Part shown: positions 23,298 to 31,142 of the stretch, one piece after another
Layout: the number at the start of each line of letters is the position of its first letter
Position numbering within the stretch: position 1 is the first letter of the stretch
NCBI GenBank assembly: GCA_003165415.1
Contig: PLUC01000233.1
Location: 1 to 33,877, forward strand
Source: Holophagaceae bacterium
Lineage (GTDB): Bacteria > Acidobacteriota > Holophagae > Holophagales > Holophagaceae
DNA length: 33,877 nt
Direction of reading: 5' to 3'
The notes under the pieces: model-generated
Databases searched by the model: none
What the model was told of the DNA's origin: nothing
The model's input: only the letters and a program-made list of their open reading frames with translations
Position numbers and translations under genes: made by a program

Positions 23298-24380
23298 ATG
23301 CGTGCATGGGGCCTGGGCAAGGTGTTCGGAATGGCGGGGCTGGCGCTCTTCGTCGGCTGCTGGCGGGGCCCCGGCCCGGCGGTGGAACCGGCTCCGGTGA
23401 CGGTCCAGGTCCTGCCCGCGGCGGCGACCCTCACCGCCGGCAAGACCGTGGCCTTCGCCGCCCGCATGGATGACGGCCCGGCCCAGGATGTGGCCTGGAG
23501 CGTGCTGGAGGCGGGCGGCGGCAGGGTGGACGGCGCCGGCACCTACCGGGCTCCGGCCAACCCCGGGGTGTTCACGGTCCGGGCGCAGTTCAAGGACGCC
23601 CCGGGCCTGACCGCGGCGGCCAAGGTGACCGTGGTGGCGCCGCCCGCCGGAGAGATCATCGCCCCGCCCCGGGGCACGCCCCTGGAGGGCCAGACGGCCA
23701 GCATCGAACCGGTCTCCGGGTCGCAGTACCACTGGACCATCACCGGCGGCGAGATCACCGCGGGCACCGACACGCCCGCGGTCTCCTTCCAGTCCGGGAC
23801 CGGGCCCAAGGTGGTGCTGGCCTGCAGGGTGACCAACGCGGCGGGGGATGTGCTGAACTCCTCCCTGGAACTGCCGGTGGCGTCCCGGGTGACCCTCGCC
23901 ATCAGGCCGGCGGCGGTGACCCTCACCGCCGAGCGGACCATGAAGTTCGGCTTCGACCTGGCGGGGGGAACCACCCTGGGGACCACCTGGAGCCTGGGCG
24001 AGCCCGGCGCCGGCAGCGTGGACGCGTCGGGCAACTATGTGGCGCCGCCGGTGCCGGGCCGGTACACGGTGCGGGTGAGCTCGGTGGACGACCCGTCCGT
24101 GGTCTCCACCGCCACGGTGAGGGTGGTGGCGAAACCGCCCGAAAGCCTGTTCGCGCCCGATTCCTTCAAGCCCGGAGCGGAGGGCCTCCGGGCCCGGGTG
24201 CCCGAGCTGGCGGGGATGACCTACGCCTGGGAGATCGAAGGCGGCACCATCACCGCGGGCGCCGCCGCGCCGTCCATGGTGTTCGAGGCCGGGCCCGGCC
24301 CCGCCCTCACCCTGCGCTGCAGGATCACCAATCAGGCGGGCGATTCCTTCGCCGCCGTCAAGGTGCTCAAAGTCTTCTAA
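23298..24380 (+). CDS. Exported lipoprotein with duplicated Ig-like / PKD-like domain pair
   Basis: The 360-residue protein starts at an ATG with GAGGTGG upstream; an in-frame ATG at 23271 would add nine residues. The signal peptide ends in LFVGC, a plausible though not ideal lipobox. The rest is two copies of a two-domain unit. Each copy has a bacterial Ig-like (BIG2-type) domain (VTVQVLPAAATLTAGKTVAF and VTLAIRPAAVTLTAERTMKF, each with a G-x-Y-x-APxxPGxxTVR stretch). Each is followed by a PKD-like domain (YHWTITGGEITAG and YAWEIEGGTITAG, closing with CRVTNAAGD or CRITNQAGD). It probably sits on the cell surface and acts in adhesion or assembly, which is inference. Its stop overlaps the convergent amidohydrolase stop by three bases. 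Confidence 0.85.
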   Translation: MRAWGLGKVFGMAGLALFVGCWRGPGPAVEPAPVTVQVLPAAATLTAGKTVAFAARMDDGPAQDVAWSVLEAGGGRVDGAGTYRAPANPGVFTVRAQFKDAPGLTAAAKVTVVAPPAGEIIAPPRGTPLEGQTASIEPVSGSQYHWTITGGEITAGTDTPAVSFQSGTGPKVVLACRVTNAAGDVLNSSLELPVASRVTLAIRPAAVTLTAERTMKFGFDLAGGTTLGTTWSLGEPGAGSVDASGNYVAPPVPGRYTVRVSSVDDPSVVSTATVRVVAKPPESLFAPDSFKPGAEGLRARVPELAGMTYAWEIEGGTITAGAAAPSMVFEAGPGPALTLRCRITNQAGDSFAAVKVLKVF

Positions 24381-25972
24381 CTATGCGCGCCGGTGCCCCG
24401 CACCTCCGGTGCGGTGCGCCGGTACTCGGCGTACCATTCGGACAGGGCCTGGATCTGGGCCATCACGTCCCGGGGCCGGGTGCCGTCCAGGAACGGGAGG
24501 ATGGCGCCGTCGTGCTTGAGCAGGCGGCCGCGGGCCACCACGGTGTCCACTTCGGAGCCGTCGGCGGCCCACAGGAGGTTTTCGGTGAGGTTGTCCAGGC
24601 GGGTGGGCACCAGGTTGGGCCGGGCCAGGTCCAGCAGCAGCCAGTCCGCTTGCCGGCCCGGGGCCAGTTCCCCCTGGTTCAGGCGCAGGATGCGGCTGGG
24701 CGCCACGGTGATCATCTCCAGGAGCTGCTGGGAGGGCAGCAGGGTGGCGTCCTGGTGCAGGGCCTTCTGGTACTGGGAGGCGAGCCGGGCGGCGGCGAGG
24801 ATGTTCTGGTTGTCGGCGGAGCCTGAGCCGTCGGTGGAGATGGCCACGGGCACGCCGGCCCGCAGCATCTCCATGAGCGGCGGCATGCCGGAGCCCAGGA
24901 TGGTGTTGGCCAGGGGATTGTGCACCACCGCGGCGCCGCTGGCGGCGATCAGCTCCACGTCCCGGGGGCCGCAGTTCACCTGGTGCGCCAGCACGGTGCC
25001 GGCATCCAGGATGCCGATGGACTGGAAATACTCCACCGGGGTCAGGCCCGGTTCGATGGTTTCGGTGAACCACTTGGTGGTGCGCGGTTCCTCGGAGCTG
25101 TGGATGTGGAACAGGGTGCCGTGGGCGCGGGCCCAGGCCTTCTGGGGCACCAGGGATTCCCGGCTGTTGGAGAAGCACTGGTCCGGGCCCGGCACGAACA
25201 CGGTGCGCCGGCAGCCGGCCTGGATGGCCAGGGCCTTGTCCAGGCGCCGCACGGCGTCCCCGGGGCGGTCCAGCAGTTCGGGGGCGTAGAACCGGTCCTG
25301 GCCGCCCACGGCCACGATCATGGTGGTGCCGGCCGCTTCGTTGGCGGCGGCGATGTCCTCCAGGTGGAACTTGTTCCAGTTGCAGTGGTGCACCATGGAG
25401 GCGGTGATGCCATAGTGGATGTCGGCCACCCGGGCCATGCGGTAGGTGGCGGACTGGGGGGTGCGGCCCAGCCTGGCGGTGAGCTCGGCCCGCTGGGCGT
25501 TGAGGAAGCCGGTGAAGGGGTTCACCGCGTGGTCCAGCCAGTCGGTGAGCGGCTCGTCCTTGGCGATCCCGATGAGGGGCTGCTCGTGGTCGTGGCCGTG
25601 GGCCTTGACGAAGGCCGGCAGCAGCACCATGTCCTGCATGGGGATGGGGTCGTCAGACGGGATGACCGGGCTCCGCCCGGTCTTCCCGTGGGGGAGCACG
25701 AGGGGGGACGGAGAGCGAGCATCGCGAGCGAGCGGTCCCCCCTCGTTCATGTCAGGGTGCAGTTCCCGGCGGGTGTGCAGGACCTCCAGCCGGTCGCCCC
25801 AGGTGGCCAGGAGCCGGCGGCCGGTTTCCGCCGAATAGGGTCCGGCTTCCAGGATCAGCTCGCCCTGGGCCAGCACGTAGCCGTCGTGGATGCGCAGGGA
25901 GCGGTCGGGCGCCGCCAGGGGCAGCACGAAACGGGCGCGGCAGACCAGGAGCCGTTGATCTTCCATGGTCAC
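24377..25972 (-). CDS. Metal-dependent amidohydrolase, purine/chlorohydrolase-deaminase type, with in-frame palindromic insertion
   Basis: The 531-residue protein belongs to the TIM-barrel amidohydrolases (guanine deaminase, SsnA, AtzA/TrzN group). Metal ligands visible are HGH (His125, His127), the His of FHIHSSEE, the His of LAHQVNCG, and the Asp of AISTDGSGSADNQN. The C-terminal beta-sandwich segment (LNQGELAPGRQADWLLLDL) is also typical. I favour the GTG at 25972, because GGAGG sits five bases upstream; the ATG at 25966 is the alternative. Residues about 75-111 interrupt the short linker that normally precedes the barrel and are encoded by two palindromes. Divergence from a nucleoside-type transporter operon suggests deamination of an imported purine-like compound. 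Confidence 0.9.
   Translation of the reverse strand: MTMEDQRLLVCRARFVLPLAAPDRSLRIHDGYVLAQGELILEAGPYSAETGRRLLATWGDRLEVLHTRRELHPDMNEGGPLARDARSPSPLVLPHGKTGRSPVIPSDDPIPMQDMVLLPAFVKAHGHDHEQPLIGIAKDEPLTDWLDHAVNPFTGFLNAQRAELTARLGRTPQSATYRMARVADIHYGITASMVHHCNWNKFHLEDIAAANEAAGTTMIVAVGGQDRFYAPELLDRPGDAVRRLDKALAIQAGCRRTVFVPGPDQCFSNSRESLVPQKAWARAHGTLFHIHSSEEPRTTKWFTETIEPGLTPVEYFQSIGILDAGTVLAHQVNCGPRDVELIAASGAAVVHNPLANTILGSGMPPLMEMLRAGVPVAISTDGSGSADNQNILAAARLASQYQKALHQDATLLPSQQLLEMITVAPSRILRLNQGELAPGRQADWLLLDLARPNLVPTRLDNLTENLLWAADGSEVDTVVARGRLLKHDGAILPFLDGTRPRDVMAQIQALSEWYAEYRRTAPEVRGTGAHS
25664..25746. repeat. Palindromic element inserted in frame in the amidohydrolase gene
   Basis: There are two perfect stems side by side. 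GACCGGGC (25664-25671) pairs with GCCCGGTC (25675-25682) around a TCC loop. ACGAGGGGGGAC (25698-25709) pairs with GTCCCCCCTCGT (25735-25746) around a 25-base interior containing GCGAGC-ATC-GCGAGC. The surrounding insertion, about 25640-25753, keeps the reading frame and adds low-complexity residues absent from the expected domain layout. Confidence 0.7.
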
Positions 25973-26106
25973 GGAAACCTCCGGGAAGGGGTGGTGAACA
26001 TTCCGCCCAAGGGCGCTAAGCTATGGGATGAAAACAGGCTGCAAGCATTATGGCCCGTGCCTGGCGAGGACAGGTTACCCCGTCTCCGGGACACTGATGA
26101 AAAAAA

Positions 26107-26135
26107 TTGACCTTTCAGGAAAAATTTTTTACACT
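26107..26135 (+). promoter_or_regulatory. Likely promoter of the ABC transporter operon
   Basis: TTGACC (26107-26112), a 17-base A/T-rich spacer and TACACT (26130-26135) form a good sigma-70-type promoter in the only AT-rich part of the 360-bp gap 25973-26332. Transcription would start near 26142, giving a leader of about 190 bases. The left part of the gap (25973-26100) should hold the amidohydrolase promoter, which I cannot place confidently. Confidence 0.6.
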
Positions 26136-26244
26136 GGTGCTGATCCACGCCCAAAGTGTTTTTTGGAAATCGTTCCCCCAACCCAGGCCCGGTCATCCCC
26201 ATGTCCGGTTCTCGTTCCTCGGGTTGGTCTCATCCTGCATGTAG

Positions 26245-26296
26245 CGACCGGTTCCACCGGGCCGGGAAGGAAGCTTCCCGACCCGGGAAGCGGTCG
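26245..26296 (+). promoter_or_regulatory. Leader RNA with mutually exclusive hairpins, candidate attenuator or riboswitch
   Basis: CGGGAAG occurs at 26263-26269 and again at 26284-26290, with the single complementary CTTCCCG at 26274-26280 between them. Either copy can pair with it, through a GAAG loop or an ACC loop, but not both at once. Outside them CGACCG (26245-26250) can pair with CGGTCG (26291-26296), enclosing the whole switch. I do not recognise a known riboswitch class; the purine aptamer core is not present. Confidence 0.45.
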
Positions 26297-26332
26297 GTTG
26301 TCCGAATGCCCCGTTGCCCCTGGCGGATCCAA

Positions 26333-27886
26333 ATGAATGCAGCGACCACCCCAACACCCAGGCTTGCCATCAAAGGAATGCGCAAGGTGTATCCCGCGGT
26401 CATCGCCAATGATGGTGTGGACCTGACGGTGATGCCCGGCGAGATCCACGCGGTGGTGGGCGAGAACGGCGCCGGCAAGTCCACCCTCATGAAGGCCATC
26501 TACGGCGTCATCCGCCCGGACGAGGGCGAGATCCGCTGGGAGGGCGAGCATGTGAACATCACCAGTCCCGGCCAGGCCCGGGAGCTGGGCATCGGCATGG
26601 TGTTCCAGCACTTCTCCCTGTTCGAGACGCTCACCGTGGCGCAGAACGTCGCCCTGGCCCTGCCCGGCAAGTTCGACCTGGCGGGCCTGTCCAGGCGGAT
26701 CATCGAGGTCTCCGAGCGCTACGGGCTGCCCATCGACCCGCGCCGGCTGGTGCACGCCCTGTCGGTGGGCGAGCGGCAGCGGGTGGAGATCATCCGCTGC
26801 CTGCTGCAGAACCCGCGCCTGCTGATCCTGGACGAGCCCACCTCGGTGCTGACGCCCCAGGCGGTGCGCAAGCTGTTCGAGACGCTCCGGAAGCTGGCCT
26901 CCGAAGGCTGCAGCATCCTCTACATCAGCCACAAGCTGGACGAGATCCAGGAGCTGTGCCACACCGCCACCATCCTGCGCGCGGGCAAGGTCACCGGCAC
27001 CTGCAGCCCCGCCCAGGAGACCCCCAAGACCCTGGCGCGGATGATGATCGGCGAAGACCTCCCGGTGATCCACCACGGCGAGCCCGCCGAAGGCGGCGAG
27101 GTGCGGCTGCGCATCGATGGGCTCACCCAGGCCACCGGCGATCCGTTCGGGGTCAACCTCAGGGACATCCACCTGGAGGTGCGCAGCGGCGAGATCGTGG
27201 GGATCGCCGGGGTTTCCGGGAACGGCCAGCAGGAGCTGCTCAAGGCCATCTCCGGCGAGGAGACGCTGCATGACCGGCGGGCGGTCCAGATGTGCGGGGT
27301 CCCGGTGGGGCGGCTGAACCCGGCCCGGCGCCGGAGCCTGGGCATGTGCTTCGTGCCGGAGGAACGGCTGGGCCGCGGCGCGGTGCCGCGCCTGTCCCTC
27401 ACCGAGAACATCCTGCTCACCGCCTACCGCAAGGGCATGCTGGTGAGCGGCATGATCCGCTTCGGCGCGGCCAGGCGCTTCGCCGAGGAGTGCATCCGGC
27501 GCTTCGACGTGAAGTGCGGCGGCCCGGGCTCGGAAGCCAAGTCGCTGTCCGGGGGCAATCTGCAGAAGTTCATCGTCGGCCGGGAGATCATGCAGGATCC
27601 CAAGCTGCTGGTGCTGGCCCAGCCCACCTGGGGTGTGGACGTGGGCGCGGCGTCGTTCATCCGCAGGTCCCTGCTGGACCTGCGCAACGCGGGCACGGCG
27701 GTGCTGGTGATCTCCGAGGAGCTGGACGAGCTGTTCGAGATCTGCGACCGCCTGGTGGTGATCGCCAAGGGCACCCTATCGCCCACCAAGGTCACTTCGG
27801 AGACCGGGGTGGAGGAGATCGGCATCTGGATGAGCGGCATGTGGCCCGACTCTGTCGTTGCGGGAGACACCACCCATGTGGCTTAA
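26333..27886 (+). CDS. ABC transporter ATPase, BMP/nucleoside type (two fused ABC domains)
   Basis: The 517-residue protein has two nucleotide-binding domains. The first is complete: Walker A GENGAGKS at residues 43-50, signature LSVGERQR, Walker B LLILDEPT. The second is degenerate, as usual in the RbsA/NupA-like group: GVSGNGQQEL replaces a standard Walker A, the signature is LSGGNLQKF, and LLVLAQPTWGVDVGA replaces the DEPT motif. It powers uptake through the two permeases that follow. The ATG at 26333 has only a weak GGCGGA ribosome site, and the frame is open upstream through the leader with ATGs at 26201 and 26306, so the N-terminus is somewhat uncertain. It overlaps the next gene by 11 bases. 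Confidence 0.93.
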   Translation: MNAATTPTPRLAIKGMRKVYPAVIANDGVDLTVMPGEIHAVVGENGAGKSTLMKAIYGVIRPDEGEIRWEGEHVNITSPGQARELGIGMVFQHFSLFETLTVAQNVALALPGKFDLAGLSRRIIEVSERYGLPIDPRRLVHALSVGERQRVEIIRCLLQNPRLLILDEPTSVLTPQAVRKLFETLRKLASEGCSILYISHKLDEIQELCHTATILRAGKVTGTCSPAQETPKTLARMMIGEDLPVIHHGEPAEGGEVRLRIDGLTQATGDPFGVNLRDIHLEVRSGEIVGIAGVSGNGQQELLKAISGEETLHDRRAVQMCGVPVGRLNPARRRSLGMCFVPEERLGRGAVPRLSLTENILLTAYRKGMLVSGMIRFGAARRFAEECIRRFDVKCGGPGSEAKSLSGGNLQKFIVGREIMQDPKLLVLAQPTWGVDVGAASFIRRSLLDLRNAGTAVLVISEELDELFEICDRLVVIAKGTLSPTKVTSETGVEEIGIWMSGMWPDSVVAGDTTHVA

Positions 27887-28943
27887 ATTCGAACAGCGGA
27901 CCGAACCTTCCCCCCTCATGAGCTACCTGTCGCCCGCGATCGCGGTGGGCCTGATGCTGGTCAGCGGCATGGCGCTCTTCTACGTGCTGGGTCGGAACCC
28001 TTTCGCCGGCTTCAAGATCTTCTTCCTGAACCCGGTCAAGGACTGGTACGGCGTCTCGGAGCTGCTCCTCAAGGCGACCCCGCTCATGCTCTGCGCGGTG
28101 GGCCTGTCGGTGGGTTTCCGCGCCAACGTCTGGAACATCGGGGCCGAGGGCCAATTCCTCATGGGCGCCCTGGCCGCCGGCGGCGTGGCCCTGCACTTCC
28201 CCGACAGCACCAGTCCGTTCCTGCTGCCGGGGATGGTCCTGGCCGGCGCCCTGGGCGGCATGGCCTGGGCCGCCATCCCGGCCTGGCTGCGCACCCGCTT
28301 CAACGCCAACGAGATCCTCACCAGCCTGATGCTGGTCTACGTGGCCCAGTTGATGGTGTCCTGGCTGGTGCACGGGCCGTGGAAAGACCCGGAGGGCTTC
28401 AACTTCCCCCAGACCCAGATGTTCCAGCCCCATGCCCTGCTCCCCCTGCTGAAGGAGGGGAACCGGGTCAACGCCGCTCTGTTCATCGCCATTGCCGCGC
28501 TGATCATCGGCTGGGTGTTCATGAACCGCAGCTTCCTGGGCTACCAGATGAAGGTGGCCGGGCAGGCGGAGAACGCCGGGCGCTACGCCGGTTTCTCATC
28601 CAGGCGGACCATCTGGCTGGGCATGCTGGCGGGCGGCGCCCTGGCGGGCATCGCCGGCATGTCCGAGGTGGCCGGCCCGATAGGCCAGATCACCGAGCAC
28701 ATTTCCCCCGGCTATGGGTTCGCCGCCATGATCGTGGCCTTCGTGGGCCGGCTGAACCCCATCGGCATCTTCTTCGCCAGCCTGCTGCTGGCCCTGCTCT
28801 ACGTGGGCGGGGAACAGGTGCAGCAGTACATGCAACTGCCGTCCGCCATCTCCAACGTGTTCCAGGGCATGCTCCTGTTCTTCCTGCTGGCGTCCGACGT
28901 GTTCATCAATTTCCGACTGCGCCGCATGGCGCGCCGGCAGTAG
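27876..28943 (+). CDS. ABC transporter permease 1, BMP/nucleoside type
   Basis: The 355-residue inner-membrane protein belongs to the BPD_transp_2 family (as in NupP/YufP). The conserved loop GFRANVWNIGAEGQFLMGAL, shared with sugar/nucleoside permeases, is clear, and GLNVGAEG-type equivalents occur in homologues. About nine to ten hydrophobic segments are visible; a loop of about 55 residues near 155-195 separates the halves. The start overlaps the ATPase gene, which suggests translational coupling. It is predicted to form the translocation pore with the next gene product, and the gap between them is nine bases. Confidence 0.93.
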   Translation: MWLKFEQRTEPSPLMSYLSPAIAVGLMLVSGMALFYVLGRNPFAGFKIFFLNPVKDWYGVSELLLKATPLMLCAVGLSVGFRANVWNIGAEGQFLMGALAAGGVALHFPDSTSPFLLPGMVLAGALGGMAWAAIPAWLRTRFNANEILTSLMLVYVAQLMVSWLVHGPWKDPEGFNFPQTQMFQPHALLPLLKEGNRVNAALFIAIAALIIGWVFMNRSFLGYQMKVAGQAENAGRYAGFSSRRTIWLGMLAGGALAGIAGMSEVAGPIGQITEHISPGYGFAAMIVAFVGRLNPIGIFFASLLLALLYVGGEQVQQYMQLPSAISNVFQGMLLFFLLASDVFINFRLRRMARRQ

Positions 28944-28952
28944 GGGCGCACC

Positions 28953-29885
28953 ATGGGACTCGATCTCCTCACTTACATCCTTTTCGCCACCGTGATGGCC
29001 GGAACGCCGCTGATCATCGCCGGCCTGGGCGAACTGGTCACGGAAAAGGCCGGCGTGCTGAACCTGGGCTGCGAGGGCATGATGTCCATGGGGGCGGTGG
29101 CCGCCTTCGCGGTCGCCTATGGCACCCATAACTATTTCCTGGCCATCCTCGCCGGCCTGGTCGCGGGCCTGGTCATGTCCCTGCTGTTCGCGGTGGCCGC
29201 ACTCACCCTGATGGCCAACCAGGTGGCCTGCGGGCTGGCCCTCTCCATTTTCGGGGTGGGGCTGGCCGCCTTCATCGGCAAACCCCTGGAATCCATGTCC
29301 CTGACGGCGGGCACGCCGGTGGCCATCCCGCTGCTGTGCAGGATCCCGGTCCTGGGCCCGGCCTTGTTCCAGCAGCAGTCGCTGGTCTATTTCTCCTGGG
29401 TGCTGCTGGCGGCGGTGGCCTGGTTCCTGTACCGCAGCAAACCCGGACTGGTGCTGCGGGCGGTGGGCGAGGCGCCGGTCTCGGCCCACGCCATCGGCTA
29501 CCGCGTCGTGCGGATCCGCTACCTGGCGGTGCTGTTCGGCGGCGCCATGGCCGGGGTCGCGGGCGCCTTCATGGTGGTGTTCTACACGCCCCTCTGGGTG
29601 GAGGGCATGATCGCCGGCCGGGGCTGGATCTCCATCGCCCTGGTGGTGTTCTCCACCTGGCGGCCGCTGCGGGTGCTGTTGGGCGCCTACCTGTTCGGTG
29701 GCTGCATGGTGGCCCAGATGTTCGTCCAGGCTTCCGGCATCCACTTGAACGTCCCGGCCCAGTTCCTCTCCGCGCTGCCTTACCTGGCCACCGTCCTGGT
29801 GCTGGTGCTGATTTCCCATAATCGGAGTAACATCAGGCTCAATTCCCCCGCATCCCTCGGTCAGCCCTTCCTGCCCGACGTATAG
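28953..29885 (+). CDS. ABC transporter permease 2, BMP/nucleoside type
   Basis: The 310-residue protein is the shorter partner permease (NupQ/YufQ-like). It has the family motif LVTEKAGVLNLGCEGMMSMGA, then QVACGLALSIFGVGLAAFIG and the closing MIAGRGWISIALVVFSTW segment. It has about eight to nine hydrophobic segments. It begins nine bases after permease 1 and is followed by a 66-bp gap holding a hairpin before the binding-protein gene. Substrate choice lies mostly with the binding protein, so nucleoside versus another purine-like ligand is open. Confidence 0.93.
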   Translation: MGLDLLTYILFATVMAGTPLIIAGLGELVTEKAGVLNLGCEGMMSMGAVAAFAVAYGTHNYFLAILAGLVAGLVMSLLFAVAALTLMANQVACGLALSIFGVGLAAFIGKPLESMSLTAGTPVAIPLLCRIPVLGPALFQQQSLVYFSWVLLAAVAWFLYRSKPGLVLRAVGEAPVSAHAIGYRVVRIRYLAVLFGGAMAGVAGAFMVVFYTPLWVEGMIAGRGWISIALVVFSTWRPLRVLLGAYLFGGCMVAQMFVQASGIHLNVPAQFLSALPYLATVLVLVLISHNRSNIRLNSPASLGQPFLPDV

Positions 29886-29901
29886 AACTGTCCCAATCCC
29901 C

Positions 29902-29918
29902 CCGCCGTTTACCGGCGG
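29902..29918 (+). other. Hairpin between permease and binding-protein genes
   Basis: CCGCCG (29902-29907) and CGGCGG (29913-29918) form a perfect stem with a TTTAC loop. There is no T-run after it, so it is more likely a processing or stabilising hairpin that allows higher expression of the downstream binding protein than an intrinsic terminator. The binding-protein ribosome site, GGAGG at 29938-29942, lies 20 bases further on. Confidence 0.45.
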
Positions 29919-29951
29919 CTTCATCCACTTTCTTTCTGGAGGTTACATCCA

Positions 29952-31028
29952 ATGGCAATGCGCAATATCGCACTCATGATCGTCAGCGGGTCGCTCCTGC
30001 TGGCCCAAGCCCCGGTGAAGGTCGGGTTCGTCTACGTGAGCCCCATCGGCGACGCCGGGTACACCTATCAGCACGACTTGGGCCGCAAGGCGATGGAAGC
30101 CGCGCTCAAGGGCAAAGTGACCACCCAGGTCGTGGAGAATGTGGAGGAGGGCGCCGACGCCGAGCGGGTGATCCGCAGTCTGGCCACCGACGGCTGCAAG
30201 ATGATCTTCACCACCTCCTTCGGCTACATGAATCCCACCGCCAAAGTGGCCGCGACCTTCCCCAACGTCGACTTCTTCCATGCCACCGGCTACAAGTCCA
30301 GCAAGAACATGGCCACCTACAACGGCCGGTTCTACGAGGGCCGCTACCTGAACGGCATCATCGCCGGAAAGATGACCAAGACCCACATCGCCGGCTTCGT
30401 GGGCGCCTTCCCCATCCCCGAAGTGATGATGGCCATCGACGCTTTCACCCAGGGCATGCGCAGCGTGGATCCCAAGGCCGAGGTGCACGTGGTGTGGGTG
30501 AACTCCTGGTTCGACCCCGGCAAGGAGCGTGAGGCCACCAATAGTCTGATCTCCCAGGGCGCCGACATGATCACCCAGCACACCGACTCCACCGTGGTGG
30601 TGTCGACCGTGGAAGAGCAGCACAAGGCCGGGAAGGGCGTGTATTGCTTCTCCTACAACTCCGACATGAGCAAGTACGCCCCCACCTCCCAGCTCAGCGG
30701 CGACATCACGGACTGGTCCGGCTACTACACCAGGACGGTCCAGAACGTGCTCGCCGGCAAGGGCATCGGGCCCAACGTATGGGACGGCCTCAAGGAGGGC
30801 ATGATCAAGATCGCCCCCTTCAATGCCGCCGTGCCCAAGCCCGTCCGGACCTATGTGGACAAGGTGATGGCCGAGATGAAGGCCGGCAAGGTGAACGCCT
30901 TCCAGGGCCCGGTAGTCGCCCAGGACGGCACGGTCAAGGTGCCGGCTGGCAAGGTGATGAGCGACAACGATCTGGGCAGCCTCAACTACTACGTGCAGGG
31001 CGTGGTGGGCAACGTGCCCAAGGGCTGA
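29952..31028 (+). CDS. BMP-family substrate-binding protein (PnrA-like)
   Basis: The 358-residue exported protein has a short signal peptide (NIALMIVSGSLLLAQA) with no lipobox Cys, so it should be a soluble periplasmic protein and implies a Gram-negative envelope. BMP-family blocks are KVGFVYVSPIGDAGYTYQHD, VVENVEEGADAERVIRSLA, IFTTSFGYMNPTAKVA, then FVGAFPIPEV and GADMITQHTDS. Characterised members bind purine nucleosides (PnrA, BmpA), but this branch is diverse and the ligand is unproven. It closes the four-gene operon and is followed within 21 bases by a strong terminator. GGAGG nine bases before the ATG is a usable ribosome site. Confidence 0.93.
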   Translation: MAMRNIALMIVSGSLLLAQAPVKVGFVYVSPIGDAGYTYQHDLGRKAMEAALKGKVTTQVVENVEEGADAERVIRSLATDGCKMIFTTSFGYMNPTAKVAATFPNVDFFHATGYKSSKNMATYNGRFYEGRYLNGIIAGKMTKTHIAGFVGAFPIPEVMMAIDAFTQGMRSVDPKAEVHVVWVNSWFDPGKEREATNSLISQGADMITQHTDSTVVVSTVEEQHKAGKGVYCFSYNSDMSKYAPTSQLSGDITDWSGYYTRTVQNVLAGKGIGPNVWDGLKEGMIKIAPFNAAVPKPVRTYVDKVMAEMKAGKVNAFQGPVVAQDGTVKVPAGKVMSDNDLGSLNYYVQGVVGNVPKG

Positions 31029-31048
31029 GTCTGTTCCGCGCTACGGAA

Positions 31049-31071
31049 GGGGGGCCTCGGCCCCCCTTTTT
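31049..31071 (+). terminator. Rho-independent terminator of the ABC operon
   Basis: GGGGGGC (31049-31055), loop CTCG and GCCCCCC (31060-31066) are followed immediately by TTTTT (31067-31071). This is a textbook intrinsic terminator 21 bases after the binding-protein stop, and the clearest one in the window. Confidence 0.93.
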
Positions 31072-31142
31072 CGTTCCATGCGCTAATATCGTAGTGATCC
31101 AGGCACCGGCCCGCCGGCGTCAACACCATGGAGGAGCCCGTC

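Noticed and set aside
25664-25746. The strong hairpins in the amidohydrolase gene as a terminator
   Set aside because: They lie inside an intact coding frame near the 5' end, with no T-run on either strand.
26142-26332. A classical purine riboswitch before the transporter operon
   Set aside because: The three-way junction core and conserved pyrimidine/purine loop pattern of the known aptamer are not visible; only alternative hairpins are.
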